From assembly GCA_030180135.1 (NCBI GenBank), contig CM058238.1, positions 7,491,248-7,555,247 on the forward strand: a stretch of 64,000 nt of DNA. Reading direction: 5' to 3'. Made by a program: the position numbers and the translations under genes. The notes beneath the pieces are model-generated. The model saw nothing but the letters and a program-made list of their open reading frames with translations, did no database searches and was not told the DNA's origin. Source of the stretch: Orychophragmus violaceus. Its lineage: Eukaryota > Streptophyta > Magnoliopsida > Brassicales > Brassicaceae. Of the stretch, positions 46,301-58,823 are shown one piece after another (the first letter of the stretch is position 1; the number at the start of each line of letters is the position of its first letter).

Positions 46301-48436
46301 ACATTGTGGCATCAGTTACCTCAACGAAAGTTAAAAACTCTGTCCTTCAAGTCAGTGACTCAGACTACTTACATAGTTACATTATCTGAATACATGCTCC
46401 AAGTTAGGTATCCTTTTGTTTTGAACTCAGACCAAAGTGAAATAGAACTAGTTACAATTTCTTATTCAGAACAATTACAAGTTTGATCATAGAATTATCT
46501 AAAACGACATATATTTAGCTTCTCACTATCATTTCTTCTAGTGTTAAGCAAACATTTATCTTTTCATGGAAAAAAACAAAAAAAATCAACTAAGGAAGAT
46601 AAATGCATGACTTACAAGCAAATAGATTCACTGGGACAGGTGCCTTTGCCATTAGATGGCGCCGTTGACCAAGCACTTACTTCACCAAATATATGGTTCA
46701 TTAGGAACTTTGAATCAGAGCAGTTGGGCCTCAATGTTTTTAAAATGTCTGTATATCATAAGGAATCATACACGATGAAGAAGAACAGTATAGAGAAGAG
46801 TCACATTTAAAATTCCCATCAAGCTATTGACGATACAAGTCACTGAACATGTTCAAACCGCTGAAGGATACGATTTGGTGGTATAACCGGAAATGTTTTC
46901 GCGTTGGCTAACTTGAAATCCTTCTTTCTTTTCACCTGTTTAGCCTATTAAAACAAGGGGTTACATCTACAAAAGGCAGTAACAGGTTTTCAAATTTGAA
47001 GGTATGAGGTGATAGGAAGATATTAATAACAAAAATTACCTGCTTTGCGATATTAGCGGGACTTCCATTTATACTGTGGTGCAGATTCCTTCCATCAGTT
47101 TCATTCCTCGTTAAGGGTTTACCATTTGTACAAGAAGTAACACAAGGTACATTATCGTCAACTTTTTGGCCATTGATCTTTCTCTGCCTTCGTCGACGCT
47201 TAAGATACAATCTTGAACGCTTTCTAGGTTTTTCCTCTCTATGTTGGCCTACATCCACGGAAACTATGGACGTAACAGCTGCAGAGTTATCCTTAGGACA
47301 GTCATTGACAGAAGAAGAAACCCGCTGCCTTTTCTTTGATGGTTTCACGCTCTCATCCCTCTTTCTTTTGTTTTGGTAAGCATTACACAACGTATTCAGA
47401 GAACCTACAAGTGAAATTATTACAAGAAAACCAAAGGAAAATATATGATTCAGGTTCTTAGAGAATATATTTAAGAATATGATTTTACTCTTTTCGGAAA
47501 GTTGGATGCTGAGGCTTACCCTTTTGGTTGATACATAGAGGAGGTCCAGACACTTGCTGGTGTTTCTTTCCTAGAATTGGTAAGAAAATCGATGTGTGTT
47601 GTAGTAGATAAACCATTAAATCATCACGGACCTACAAGCAAGAGAACTTGGATATTGACGACTCCAAACTCGAAGATTGGAAGTAAATAATCAAAAAGGT
47701 TTAACAACAAACCCGGTCGAGAAGAAACTCCCAAGAAGAACTTTTCAGTAACTCCAGATTAGGGCTAGTCTGATCATACTGGGAAAAAGATGAAAGAAAA
47801 GAGCAACCATTAATCATATCTATCAAATATGAATGTGTTCAAAGAAAATTAGCAACACCCAAGGGTCACAACAGAAGATGACAAAGAAATTCCACAAGTG
47901 ATTGAAGGATGGTGATGTAAGAGCAAAATCAAATGAGTACATAGCTTAGATAAGTATAGTGCACCCTAAATTGAGTTTGAGAATGAAGAAGAATAGTTCA
48001 CCTTGTCATATCTGGCACATATCACATTTCCACAATCACATTCATATTCCATGATTTCAATAACCTTTTCGACAATCTGCAAAACTTAATTGAAATATTC
48101 TGTTTAGAAATCTTAAAATCTCTCAAATTACAGTGCGACCCAGAATCCTACCTCTCTCTGTGACGACCAAGATTTTGGCGAGAAACCCAGCAACGGAGGG
48201 GCTTGTTCATGAAGCACAACGAAGCATTTGTGAAGAAGTTTACGATAGTAGATGGGGTCATCGGGACGCAACAGAAACGACCGTTTATCGCGGCTGCAAC
48301 CGAGACAGCCTTGGCCCCGGCATCGGCACTGCTCCGGCTGTATATTCAGACCAGCAATCAGATCTACTATTGCCTCCTTTAAATTCTTTGCTCTTTCTCC
48401 GACTAATCTCCATAGAATCTCCGGTACACCCGGCAT
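43314..48436 (-). CDS. TERT: Telomerase reverse transcriptase (TERT)
   Basis: Twelve exons: 48436-48152, 48076-48002, 47778-47713, 47631-47520, 47404-47040, 46944-46872, 46748-46616, 46280-46142, 45996-44941, 44588-44080, 43988-43716, 43587-43314. They give 1,119 residues (Arabidopsis about 1,123). The N-terminal TEN-like region is followed by a basic linker (KRSRLYLKRRRRQRK, exon 5). The RNA-binding T motif is near residues 485-510 (FFSRRRNEKFTVHQLLHKV). RT motif A has Asp694 (VVADVFKAFD), B' is GIPQGHRLSPLLCCFYYGHL, and C has Asp855-Asp856 (RFMDDYFFVS). Motif E is FIRWTGLLIN. The full catalytic triad is present, so the enzyme should be active. It is head to head with the PPR gene. Confidence 0.95.
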
Positions 48437-48958
48437 TTCGCCTTCCTCCTGCTTTCTCTGCTTCGTTTTTTTATCGGAAGATTTTCCAGGAAGCTAGAGA
48501 AGAGTGAAGGAGCTTCGGGAATCGAGTCTGATGGTGTGGAAGAGGCGGGAGATTAAAAGTTCTGATTTATCGGAACTATAAACTGCGATTTATTGCTATA
48601 TCTAACCACAAACGCTAACCTCTGCGTCTAGCAAACGCAAACGTAGGTGGGTGAAGTGAGCACGTAAACCGCCAATAAAACCGAACCAATATTCGATTAA
48701 AAATGATTCGATTGGTTTATTATTATCACCTTCTTATTTTAACATCCGGTTCCATACTTTCTTCCAATTTCGAGACCAGAACAAAACAAAATTTGTCAGA
48801 CCGAAAGAAAATTGGTATATTTGGCTAAACCGAGTAAACTTAAATGTCCGGTCTAGTTGAACCGAACCGAGAATAGTTTAAACTTTAAACGCAGAAATAA
48901 CCCGCCATATATTTACTATTACCTGTCCGTCAGTCAGTCACCCACCAGTAACTCTAGC
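48437..48958. promoter_or_regulatory. Shared divergent promoter of TERT and the PPR gene
   Basis: Only 522 bp lie between the two ATGs, so both promoters and leaders must fit here. No strong TATA box was picked out on either side. Confidence 0.55.
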
Positions 48959-51520
48959 ATGATCTGCCGCCGTCTCATCCCCAACACCGCCGCGAGACCT
49001 CACCAGTACCTTAAAGTATCTCTCTTCTCCACAACGCCGCCGGAGATTACGCCGCCGTTCATTCACAAATGCAAGACCATCTCTCAAGTTAAGCTCATTC
49101 ACGGGAAACTCCTCTCCTTCGGAATCCTAACCCTGAATCGCACTTCCCACCTCATCTCCACCTACATCTCCCTTGGTTGCTCATCTGCTGCCGTTTCTCT
49201 CCTCCGTAGATTCCCTCCCTCAGACGCTGGTGTCTACCACTGGAATTCTCTCATTCGCTTCTACGGCGACAATAACCGTTTCAATGAATCCCTCTCTTTG
49301 TTCCGCCTTATGCATTCTCTGTCATGGACGCCGGACAATTACACATTCCCCTTCGTTTTCAAGGCTTGCGGAGAAATCTCCTCCATTCGTTCTGGAGCAT
49401 CTGCCCACGCGCTTTCTGGGATCACCGGATTTAAATCCAATGTCTTTGTGGGGAATGCACTCGTCGCTATGTATACACGTTGTGGTTGTTTGGCTGATGC
49501 ACAGAAGGTGTTCGACGAAATGTCTAACATTGGTGTTTGGGATGTTGTGTCATGGAACTCTATAATAGAAAGTTATGCAAAGTGTGGGAAACCTAAAATG
49601 GCGCTTGAGATGTTAAGCCGGATGACGAACGAGTTTGAATTCAGGCCTGATGATATAACCCTTGTGAATGTCATTCCTCCTTGTGCTTCTCTTGGTGCTC
49701 ATTCACTAGGAAAGCAACTGCACGGCTTTGCGATCAGAAGTGAGATAATACAGAATATGTTTGTAGGAAACTGCTTGGTTGATATGTATGCAAAATGTGA
49801 GATGATGGATGAGGCAAACACAGTGTTCTCGAACATGACATTAAAAGATGTAGTGTCCTGGAACGCCATGGTTGCTGGGTATTCACAGATTGGAAGGTTT
49901 GATGATGCGGTTAGGTTATTTGAGAAGATGCAGGAAGAAAAGATAAAAATGGATGTTGTTACTTGGAGTGCTGCTATATCAGGGTATGCTCAAAGGGGCC
50001 TTGGATATGAAGCATTGGATGTGTTTAGGCAGATGTTGTCTTCCGGGGTAAAACCAAATGAAGTCACGCTTATTTCGGTTCTTTCAGGTTGTGCTTCGGT
50101 TGGAGCATTGATGCATGGTAAAGAGATTCATTGTTATGCCATCAAACATCCCATAGACTTGTGTAAAAACATATATGGTGATGATAATATGGTCATCAAT
50201 CAACTTATTGACATGTATGCTAAGTGCAAAAAAGTTGATATTGCGCGTGCTATGTTTGATTCACTTTCCCCCATGGAAAGGGATGTTGTGACTTGGACCG
50301 TGATGATCGGTGGATACTCCCAGCACGGGGATGCAAATAAAGCTCTCAAACTTTTCTCTGAGATGTTCCAGCAAGACTACCGAACAAGACCAAATGCTTT
50401 TACTATATCATGTGCCCTTGTGGCATGTGCCAGTTTGGCTGCATTAAGAGTTGGCAAGCAAATTCACGCTTATGCATTGCGCAACCAACAGAATGCAGTA
50501 CCTCTGTTCGTATCGAACTGCCTAATAGATATGTATGCAAAATGTGGAGACATCGCTAATGGCCGGCTTGTATTTGACAACATGACAGAGAGAAATGAAG
50601 TTACTTGGACATCTCTAATGACGGGTTATGGTATGCATGGTGATGGAGAAGAAGCTCTTGGAATCTTTGATGAGATGTGGAAAATGGGCTTTAAGCTTGA
50701 TGGTGTTACATTACTTGTTGTACTGTATGCTTGCAGCCATTCAGGAATGATCGATCAGGGCATGGAGTATTTCAATAGAATGAAAACTGATTTTGGGGTT
50801 AGTCCTGGCCCGGAGCATTATGCCTGCATGGTTGACTTATTAGGTCGTGCTGGACGATTGGATGCAGCTTTGCGTCTCATTGAAGAAATGCCAATGGAGC
50901 CTCCTCCTGTTGTGTGGGTTGCTCTGCTCAGTTGCTGTAGAATCCATGGAAAAGTTGAACTCGGGGAGTATGCTGCTAAGAAGATAACAGAATTAGCATC
51001 TAATAACGATGGATCCTATACGTTGCTCTCAAACTTATATGCAAATGCAAGGCGTTGGAAAGATGTGGCTAGGATCAGATCTTTGATGAGACATAAAGGA
51101 ATTCAAAAAAGACCTGGTTGTAGTTGGGTTGAAGGAATTAAAGGAACCACTACGTTCTTCGTGGGTGATAAAACAAATCCAAGAGCTAACGAAATATACC
51201 AGGTTCTCTCAGATCATATGCAACGCATCAAGGACATTGGTTATGTGCCTGAGAAAGACTTTGCTCTGCATGATGTAGACGATGAAGAGAAGGGTGATCT
51301 ACTTTTCGAGCACAGTGAGAAATTAGCTCTTGCATACGGTATTCTAACAACTCCTCAAGGTGCAGCTATCAGGATTGCTAAGAATTTACGGGTGTGTGGT
51401 GATTGCCATACTGCATTCATATACATCTCCAGAATCATTGATCATGAGATTATATTGAGGGACTCTAGTCGCTTCCATCATTTCAAAAATGGAATATGTT
51501 CCTGCAAAGGTTACTGGTGA
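48959..51520 (+). CDS. Pentatricopeptide repeat protein of the PLS-DYW class
   Basis: A single intronless exon gives 853 residues, like its Arabidopsis counterpart At5g16860. The N-terminus (MICRRLIP, Arg-rich with few acidic residues) looks like an organelle transit peptide. Repeats with phrases such as DVVSWNAMVAGYSQIGRFDDA and LIDMYAKC run from about residue 60 to 640. E and E+ motifs follow, then a DYW deaminase domain with H785-S-E, CGDCHTAF and a terminal SCKGYW. The family performs C-to-U editing or related RNA steps in plastids or mitochondria. The last triplet is GYW, not DYW. An in-frame upstream ATG (48857) would add 34 residues, but 48959 matches the conserved start. Confidence 0.93.
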   Translation: MICRRLIPNTAARPHQYLKVSLFSTTPPEITPPFIHKCKTISQVKLIHGKLLSFGILTLNRTSHLISTYISLGCSSAAVSLLRRFPPSDAGVYHWNSLIRFYGDNNRFNESLSLFRLMHSLSWTPDNYTFPFVFKACGEISSIRSGASAHALSGITGFKSNVFVGNALVAMYTRCGCLADAQKVFDEMSNIGVWDVVSWNSIIESYAKCGKPKMALEMLSRMTNEFEFRPDDITLVNVIPPCASLGAHSLGKQLHGFAIRSEIIQNMFVGNCLVDMYAKCEMMDEANTVFSNMTLKDVVSWNAMVAGYSQIGRFDDAVRLFEKMQEEKIKMDVVTWSAAISGYAQRGLGYEALDVFRQMLSSGVKPNEVTLISVLSGCASVGALMHGKEIHCYAIKHPIDLCKNIYGDDNMVINQLIDMYAKCKKVDIARAMFDSLSPMERDVVTWTVMIGGYSQHGDANKALKLFSEMFQQDYRTRPNAFTISCALVACASLAALRVGKQIHAYALRNQQNAVPLFVSNCLIDMYAKCGDIANGRLVFDNMTERNEVTWTSLMTGYGMHGDGEEALGIFDEMWKMGFKLDGVTLLVVLYACSHSGMIDQGMEYFNRMKTDFGVSPGPEHYACMVDLLGRAGRLDAALRLIEEMPMEPPPVVWVALLSCCRIHGKVELGEYAAKKITELASNNDGSYTLLSNLYANARRWKDVARIRSLMRHKGIQKRPGCSWVEGIKGTTTFFVGDKTNPRANEIYQVLSDHMQRIKDIGYVPEKDFALHDVDDEEKGDLLFEHSEKLALAYGILTTPQGAAIRIAKNLRVCGDCHTAFIYISRIIDHEIILRDSSRFHHFKNGICSCKGYW

Positions 51521-52294
51521 TGAATGATGATGCTCTCTCTATGCACTCCACAAAACAGTGTGAGTCACACTGTGTGACCTTAAGCGGTATGTTCATGATT
51601 CACAGAAACAGTAATCATAGTTTCGATTCACATCTTCTGATCTGAGGATTAAAAATTGTTCCTAGGTTTTGAAGTGTTTAGTTCCTATCAACTGGATAAA
51701 CAAAAGTGGCACGGCGGGTTTATCTGTTTCTAACACAGATCAGCAATAGCACTAAGCTTGCCAGATAGGTACACTGCAGAAATCAATAACCCAACAGGTT
51801 CTTATTTACTTCCTCGGGTTGTCTCTCTATACTTGCAGACTTCAAGAACGTTCCTGAAATGACAAAGAGAAGGATAATAAGCATTGTGTTTACAGACCGA
51901 CCCCATGTTGATTGCATAATTTAAGCAAATTTTGTAGATGCGTGTTACTTTGTGTTCTTTATTTTTGGTCGAGAATGAGAATATAGAAATACAGAACCAG
52001 TTTCTCAATGTGCCAGAAAAAGGCTCGAGCTTTGCTAACTCTAAAACAAAGCCAACAAATATTTATACCAACAATGGTTAATCAATCTGATTCAGGAGAC
52101 ACAAATTGTACATGTTCATGAAAAACTGGAAAATTTTCTTTAAAAATGGGATTTTTCGTCATCATCAGGAATGAGTAAATGTAACAACTTCAAATTTCTT
52201 CCATCTGAGAGAAGATATAATTCACGTCTCTCCCTTCTGCTTGGTCCATCTGAGAGATCCGGTTGAAGAGATGTCACATAGAAATCCAAAGCTG
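51521..52294. other. PPR 3' flank and PTH2-like 3' flank
   Basis: The two genes converge here. UTR-like sequence is present and no other gene is seen. Confidence 0.45.
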
Positions 52295-53768
52295 CTACAA
52301 AAGCTTTAGTCCACCTGTTACCTCATCAACAACTTGGACTGGTCCTGCGGAAGTAACACCTTTCAGTGTTAGATTGTTGTTGTACTACGAAAAGCAGATG
52401 TGATTCATTAAACAAATTCTGCTAGAAGAATCTCTATTCCGCTAGCATAGAACGGAGCTTCTCGATTTGGATGCCACACAAAACTATACATTTGAGCTTA
52501 TATATTCATATTTGGGATTATTATGAGCTCTAGATATCATTCAGGGAGGGTCAAGGACAAGCACCATGTGGTCAGAGTAGTCTTAAACTAATAAACTAGT
52601 ACATTTAGTTATCTAAGGCAAGTGTGATTTGCAACTCTCAAACTCATCTATTGTCCATCGGAGTCTTAACCGTCAACCATATGACTTGGATGAAACATAA
52701 CAACTTACCAAGAATAGCCATCACTGTCCTTGAATCTGGAAAAGAACATGAAGTATATTAGAATCACATTTTCGCAACACTAACGAAAAGAAGATCGATT
52801 CGAAAGAGACTTCTTGCTGTAAGTTAACTAGCAAACATGGCATGAACTATGAAACTCACTTGGAGCGATCTGAGTTCTTCCAGCATCGATGGTGATATGG
52901 GTAGGCAGTTTAAGGGATTTAGCTCTTTCCTGCCAATTTTGTGAACAGTCAAGACAAGATCTACGAAATGAAACAAGTCAAGACAAGTTCTATGAAACCT
53001 CCAATTCCTTATGTGGTCAGAACAAAAGAAATAAAAAAAAAACTAACATCCGAGAAGATTGATTTGGCAACAGCATTAAAGCTGTGGATCCAAAATGAAT
53101 CTCAATAACACAATCCAACTTTACAGTAACAATTACAAACTTTTATTAGTTAAACTCACTTGCAATTCTAGCATCTCATCCTCGCCCTCAATTTTCACAA
53201 CAACTTTTGGCTGTGCACACTCCTCCCAACTGCAATACCAACCGATACTGTCAATTCAATCCATCTTTTAAGTACCAAATGGGTTTGGTTATGAGAAATA
53301 CCAGTCCAATGCTTTTGGCGCTCGACGAACGAGCTTTTTGTATAAACCTAAAGTTGCATGACTGCAAAAATTGCAAACCAAAAACGAAGTGATATACAAA
53401 AGCAAAGAATCAGAACAAAGGGCATTATTAGTCTCAGACTATTAAGTCACCTGCATTGTGCTGCAATCTTCCCTTTACCCATTTTAAGATCATTCCTCAC
53501 AACCAAAACCTTAGGACAAAACAGATAACAACTCAATTCAACATCTTTGTGCTTCAATTACAGTAAGAGACAGAGGGAGAGCCAAAAATGTAAAAGTTAC
53601 CATTTTGAAATCATCGAGGATATCAGCGAGTTTCTCAATCTCGAGAGGATCCTTTGAAATCATTTTGCTGTTTTTATCAACAGCTACAACAGGTTTGGAG
53701 CGACGAGTGCCAATGCAGAATCCAAGTGCAGCTCCAACAATCAGAGCACTCAACCATGTCAAATCCAT
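52295..53768 (-). CDS. Peptidyl-tRNA hydrolase II (PTH2/Bit1) family, membrane-anchored
   Basis: Seven exons (53768-53601, 53509-53451, 53361-53302, 53229-53160, 52929-52860, 52735-52709, 52344-52295) give 167 residues. Residues about 5-20 (WLSALIVGAALGFCIG) form an N-terminal signal anchor. The PTH2 fold follows: VLVVRNDLKMGKGKIAAQCS, HATLGLYKKL, LPTHITIDAGRTQIAP, and VMAILGPVQVVDEVTGGLKL. The enzyme class releases peptides from peptidyl-tRNAs stalled after premature translation end. The Lys, Gln and Asp residues of the active site region are present. The start ATG at 53768 gives the anchor immediately. Confidence 0.92.
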
Positions 53769-55602
53769 CGCCACTCAATACTTATATCCTACAAAAACCG
53801 GAAGATTATAGAAATGATTACAATTCGGAAATCATATATACTCGTTCTCTGTAAAAGCGATCAAGTCGACGAAATCTAGGTCAAATTTGTAGTTTACAAA
53901 AGAAACGATTAGAATTATCAACAGTCAAAAGAAGAAGAGAATCGAAGAAGCTTACCAGTTCGCGAGATTGAGAACGGCTGTGAAGATGGTGTTTTTTTCA
54001 ACCCCGCGATGGCAAGAAAAAAAAAAGTGTGTAAAGTAGTGAACTACATATTAAAACATTTATTTATTTCTATATGTATTTTGTTGGACAATATTAATTA
54101 CTCTATATAAAAAAATATAATAAACGCATATATTTTGGGCAATAATGTTAGCGTAAAAGAAGGGATAATAAAGAATTAAAGATAAAAAGAAAAAGGAGGG
54201 GATAAAGTCATTCCCGCTACCAAACACTTACAAGAGACGCATTCTCGTCTTTCTTCAGAATTTGTCCGGCGTCAACGGGATTGACCTTGTCGTGGGTTTT
54301 CCTCTCTAGTCGCCTTCTTGTTGCTTTGTTGTTCTTTGAGCTTCGCATCGTTTTCTGACGTAGCAAAGGTAGAATTTCGCCTGAATCTACTTGCGATTTC
54401 GCTGTTTTTTGTTACTGTTTCATGTTGATCGCTCTAGTTCTGGAGTTTTCGATGACATGAACTCCGTTTCCTTGCTGGGTTTTTCTTGATCAGTGAGGAT
54501 TTAAGTGTTCCGTTTCTTTTGAATTTCGATTTGGATGATATGATTCGATTGGTTTTTCTCAGCAAACCCTAATTAGATTCGTCAGTAAATAAATCTATTT
54601 AATTTCTGGTTGAACCAGTTTTGTAGTCGTCGAAGTCAGTTCCTTGATGGATCGCTGTGATCGGGTGTATGTAAATCCTGATGCATCAACAACTACTATT
54701 GTAGCTAAATGAACTTTTTTAGATCAGGCCATATAGGTAGTTTCTTGTTCCAGGGTCTTAGTAAAGTTTTGTACTTTTCTTTTGATACCCGTATGTTGTT
54801 TAATGTGATGCAAGAGATTAAGGATAACATCAGAAGTAATATGCTGCATTTAAAAAAGGTTTTATCGGAATATTCACTGGTGTAAGAGCTGTTGAAAGGA
54901 AGCAATGTCTGTCATATTTTAGTAGATCTGAGAAGAATCACTGTTACACACATGCCAATGCATCTTCTGCGTACTTAGACATTGACATGCCAAAAATAGC
55001 CATACTCAATTCCTTCTGTAGCTAAAAGCTTTGGCGATTGATACTTGATAGTTAGAACAACGCTTGTAGATTTCCATTTCCAATAAGTGTATATAGTTCA
55101 TAGCCCCTTCAACTAACTTGGATAGCTGGGCTGACAAAGATTATAATGAGAAATAGCTTGGTTCTTCATTCTTCTTTGTTGAAACGCACATTGTTTGCTA
55201 CACACCTGCTTGTCTTGGACTTCCTAAAGGTTTTCAACTTTTCATTACGCAGTACACACCATGAATTTCAGACTTTAACCTTCTTGTGTATTTAGTTATG
55301 GGGTGAATCTCTGCAGAATTCTTAGTTGTTTTCTGTTGTTAGTTGTGATCCCTTACAAATGAACATTGGAGGCGAGATGTGCAGATTGATGTTTAGACTT
55401 TTAGAGCTCCTTTGCACGAGTGAAAATTAAGCAGATACTGTCTTACTTGTCACTGTTTAGTATTGTTGGAGCATGACAAAGCATGAATAAGTTGATGTTT
55501 CAGCTGTTTGTTTTCTTGTTCTGTATGTACAATTCTAGTTTCTTGATTTCTTGGGCATGATAGGCTGATGTGTTCCATTTACAGGTTTGAGGATCAGCAA
55601 AG
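53769..55602. other. Divergent upstream region of PTH2-like and TOL1, with a TOL1 leader intron
   Basis: The left portion is the PTH2-like leader and promoter. A C/T-rich TOL1 leader starts near 54230. A donor GTAGAATTTC near 54369 and an acceptor TTTACAG at 55578-55584 suggest a leader intron of about 1.2 kb. No other gene is seen. Confidence 0.5.
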
Positions 55603-57222
55603 ATGAGTGACAATCTTATGGACAAGGTTACCGCATTTGGTGAACGCCTTAAGATTGGAGGTTCGGAAGTGAGCAACAAAATTACTGCTGGTGTGAGCTC
55701 GATGAGCTTCAAAGTGAAGGAACTTTTCCAAGGTCCAAACCCTATTGATAAAATAGTTGAGGATGCTACTACGGAGAATCTAGAGGAACCTGACTGGGAT
55801 ATGAATTTGGAAATATGTGATATGATAAATCAAGAGACAATCAATAGCGTTGATTTGATACGTGGAATAAAGAAGAGGATAATGATGAAGCAGCCGAGAA
55901 TTCAATACCTTGCCTTGGTTTTGCTTGAGACGTGTGTTAAGAATTGTGAGAAGGCATTCTCAGAGGTAGCAGCAGAGAGAGTCCTTGATGAAATGGTTAA
56001 GCTAATTGATGATCCACAAACAGTTGTGAATAATCGAAACAAAGCTTTGATACTGATAGAAGCTTGGGGAGAATCAACCAGTGAACTCCGCTACCTACCA
56101 GTTTTCGAAGAAACTTACAAGGTAACTATGACCTGGTACATACTAATGCTGCTGAGTTCCATACAGGTTTCGTTTACATTTCTTAATTGAGTTGAAGTGT
56201 TTTGGCTTCGCTTATTGAGTAAAGATATGGCATACTTTCCTTCAGAAAAACCAGGTCAACTGGATGTGTTACAGATAAAAGACTATTGTTTCGGACTAAT
56301 TTAGCTTTGATCGAGTAGCTTGTTCCAGGATCTGATTGAAACCCTAAAACACTGTGGTCTGATGTCAGAATCCATTATGATCAAGTCTGGTGTTTTTTTC
56401 TTTGTCATAGAGCTTAAAAGCGAGAGGTATCCGTTTCCCTGGACGAGACAACGAGAGCTTGGCACCTATTTTCACCCCTGCTCGGTCAGCTCCAGCACCA
56501 GAAGTGAATGTTGTTCCTCCTCAACATGCGGATGAGCCTGAACATGTTCAGTATAATGCTCCTGTAAGAAGCTTTACCGCTGAGCAGACAAAGGAAGCTT
56601 TCGATATAGCAAGAAACAGTATTGAACTTCTTTCCACGGTTCTGTCCTCTTCGCCTCAACACGATGCTTTACAGGTAAATCAACTTCTAATTAGTAGGCA
56701 TCATTTCCTAGAATTTGAATATAGATAACGGATAACACGGTATATCCGCTATATATGTGTAATCTCTATGATTTGCAGGATGACTTAACAACGACACTTG
56801 TACAACAATGTCGTCAGTTTCAAACCACTGTGCAAAGAATCATCGAAACAGCAGGTGAAGACGAAGCCCTTCTATTTGAAGCCTTGAATGTAAACGACGA
56901 GCTACTGAAAACTCTGTCTAAGTACGAGGAGATGAACAAACCTTCTGCACCGCTAACCGTTCATGAACCAGCCATGATTCCTGTTGCTGAAGAGCCTGAT
57001 GACTCTCCAGTTCATGGAAAAGAAGAATCTCTGGTCAGAAAATCATCAAGTACACGAGCTGCAATCCATGGAGGTGGGAGTGGGGATGACATGTTGGACG
57101 ATCTTGATGAGATGATATTTGGCAAGAAAAGCGACGGTAATGGTGATTCTTCTACTGATGCTGGACATGACCCGAAAAAGCAGCAGTCTTCGTCTAAAAG
57201 CGATGATCTCATTCGATTCTGA
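55603..57222 (+). CDS. TOL1: VHS-GAT ubiquitin receptor, TOM1-like 1 (TOL1) orthologue
   Basis: Three exons (55603-56121, 56411-56674, 56779-57222) give 408 residues. The VHS domain covers about 45-175 (NLEEPDWDMNLEICDMIN, RIQYLALVLLETCVKNC). The GAT domain covers about 215-305 (SFTAEQTKEAFDIARNSIEL, VQQCRQFQTTVQRII). The C-terminus is acidic and disordered and ends DDLIRF. TOL proteins bind ubiquitinated plasma-membrane cargo and pass it to ESCRT for vacuolar degradation, replacing the ESCRT-0 complex that plants lack. Frame joins are in phase 0 at both introns. Confidence 0.94.
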
Positions 57223-57444
57223 GATGGTTTCTTTCCGGACGAAAGCAAAACTCTTTTATGGATTTGGTTTTTAATTGGTTGATATGAAGTAGTTTCAATG
57301 TAAGTAATTTGTGTCTCGGGATCTCTTCCGACTTATGTGATTGGTTTTATAAAGGATGAGATTATCAAATAGATATCAACCTTATTTCTCAATGTATTGT
57401 GTTTTACCTTTGGTCTCGTTTTTTCATAGTACTCTGTAATTCTA

Positions 57445-58823
57445 CCAAGTAGTAGGGCGGGGATTATTATCCGGGATTCGGATCCGATCCGGTATCCGTT
57501 CCGGATCTGATACAAAAAGATTGTATCGATAGATTGAAATGAAATTCAATGTTTAAACTAAACAAAGAATCTTAGAATTCATCTTCAAGAAAATTAGATA
57601 ACAAGAACAATTTCTAGAGAGGATGAATCAAAGAGTTTAACAGAGAAAGAGAGCGAAATGAGATCGCAATCTCATAAACAAACATCAACGACAATCGATT
57701 CTTCTGTTTCTTTTTCCTTTTATGAGCTCAAATGAAGGATTGATCTTGGTCGTTGATCTCAATTCTTTATTTCCACCATACACGTGGCATGAACAGTCCC
57801 ATATTCTCTTTATCTATATTAGGATCCGCTCCGAAAAAACAGATATCCGGGGTGCCGAATCTGGATCCGGATAGTAAAATAACGGATTCGTCGGAACCGG
57901 ATCCGGATCCGGATAATAGAAAATTTCAGAACCGGATATCCGATATCTGTTTATATTATATTATAATATATTTTTATTATATATGTTATAGTAAACATCT
58001 TAAATTTATTTATATTAACCATAAATTATGGAAACATAGAATTATATCTCATTGTTCATATTCTTTCATGTTGTGTCTTTGTTGTGGGCTTAAACCTTAT
58101 TATATTACTCGTTCTTCTATGCCAAGATAGATCCTAGATCTTGCGGTTTGTTACAAATGTACAGTTGGATGCTGAGATAATTAATATGTACAAATGAGTG
58201 CTTACTGCGTGAAATCATTTTGGAAGTTAACACTAGTTGCGATTATGTCATTTTCCTTAAATTGATTGTATATTGTTTGTTAAGTTTGAAATTTTTGATG
58301 GGCTAAAAAATCCAACCGTAATTTTAGCTGTTTTTTTCCCAGTCATATAAACACATATGCAATTAATACAAAAGTTGAGTTGTTTGTATTGTTGTTCTTT
58401 GAACTGATTGTATAGCTTTTTTTTTTTCTTCAGTCGTAATGCATAAGATGGACATGGACTTGAAGATACAATCTCTTTTGCTATTTTATCTTATGTTACT
58501 TGATCTTTTGTTAGTTAAACTATTTCCTTTTATCTCTTTCACAATGATCTTTTGCTACTATATAATCACATATGATCTTTTGCTATTATATTTTTGTGTG
58601 AAAAATGTAAACTCTAAAATATTTAGTTAAATTCCAGATTGGATCTGGATATCTGTGGATATCCGCGGATATCCGGTATTATTACGAATATGCGAAAACC
58701 GGATATCCGGAACAAGCGAATCCGGATCCGGACAGTCATATTGCATATACGATAGAACCGGATCCGAATCCGGATATCTAAAAAAAACTGAATATCCGGA
58801 TCAGTCCCAGGCTTACCAAGTAG
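57445..58823. mobile_element. hAT-type non-autonomous element with 8-bp target duplication
   Basis: CCAAGTAG flanks the element at 57445-57452 and 58816-58823. The ends are imperfect inverted repeats beginning TAGGGCGGGG (left) and, on the minus strand, TAAGCCTGGG (right). Both are followed by arrays of GGATCC/ATCCGG/GATATCC words (57467-57515, 57826-57950, 58630-58800). An 8-bp duplication and short TA-starting ends fit the hAT superfamily. The interior has no transposase and is AT-rich. Confidence 0.7.

Noticed and set aside
56320..56410. Possible extra exon in TOL1 intron 1
   Set aside because: The conserved protein joins exon 1 (FEETYK) directly to SLKARGIRFPG at 56411. Including the extra sequence would break the frame.
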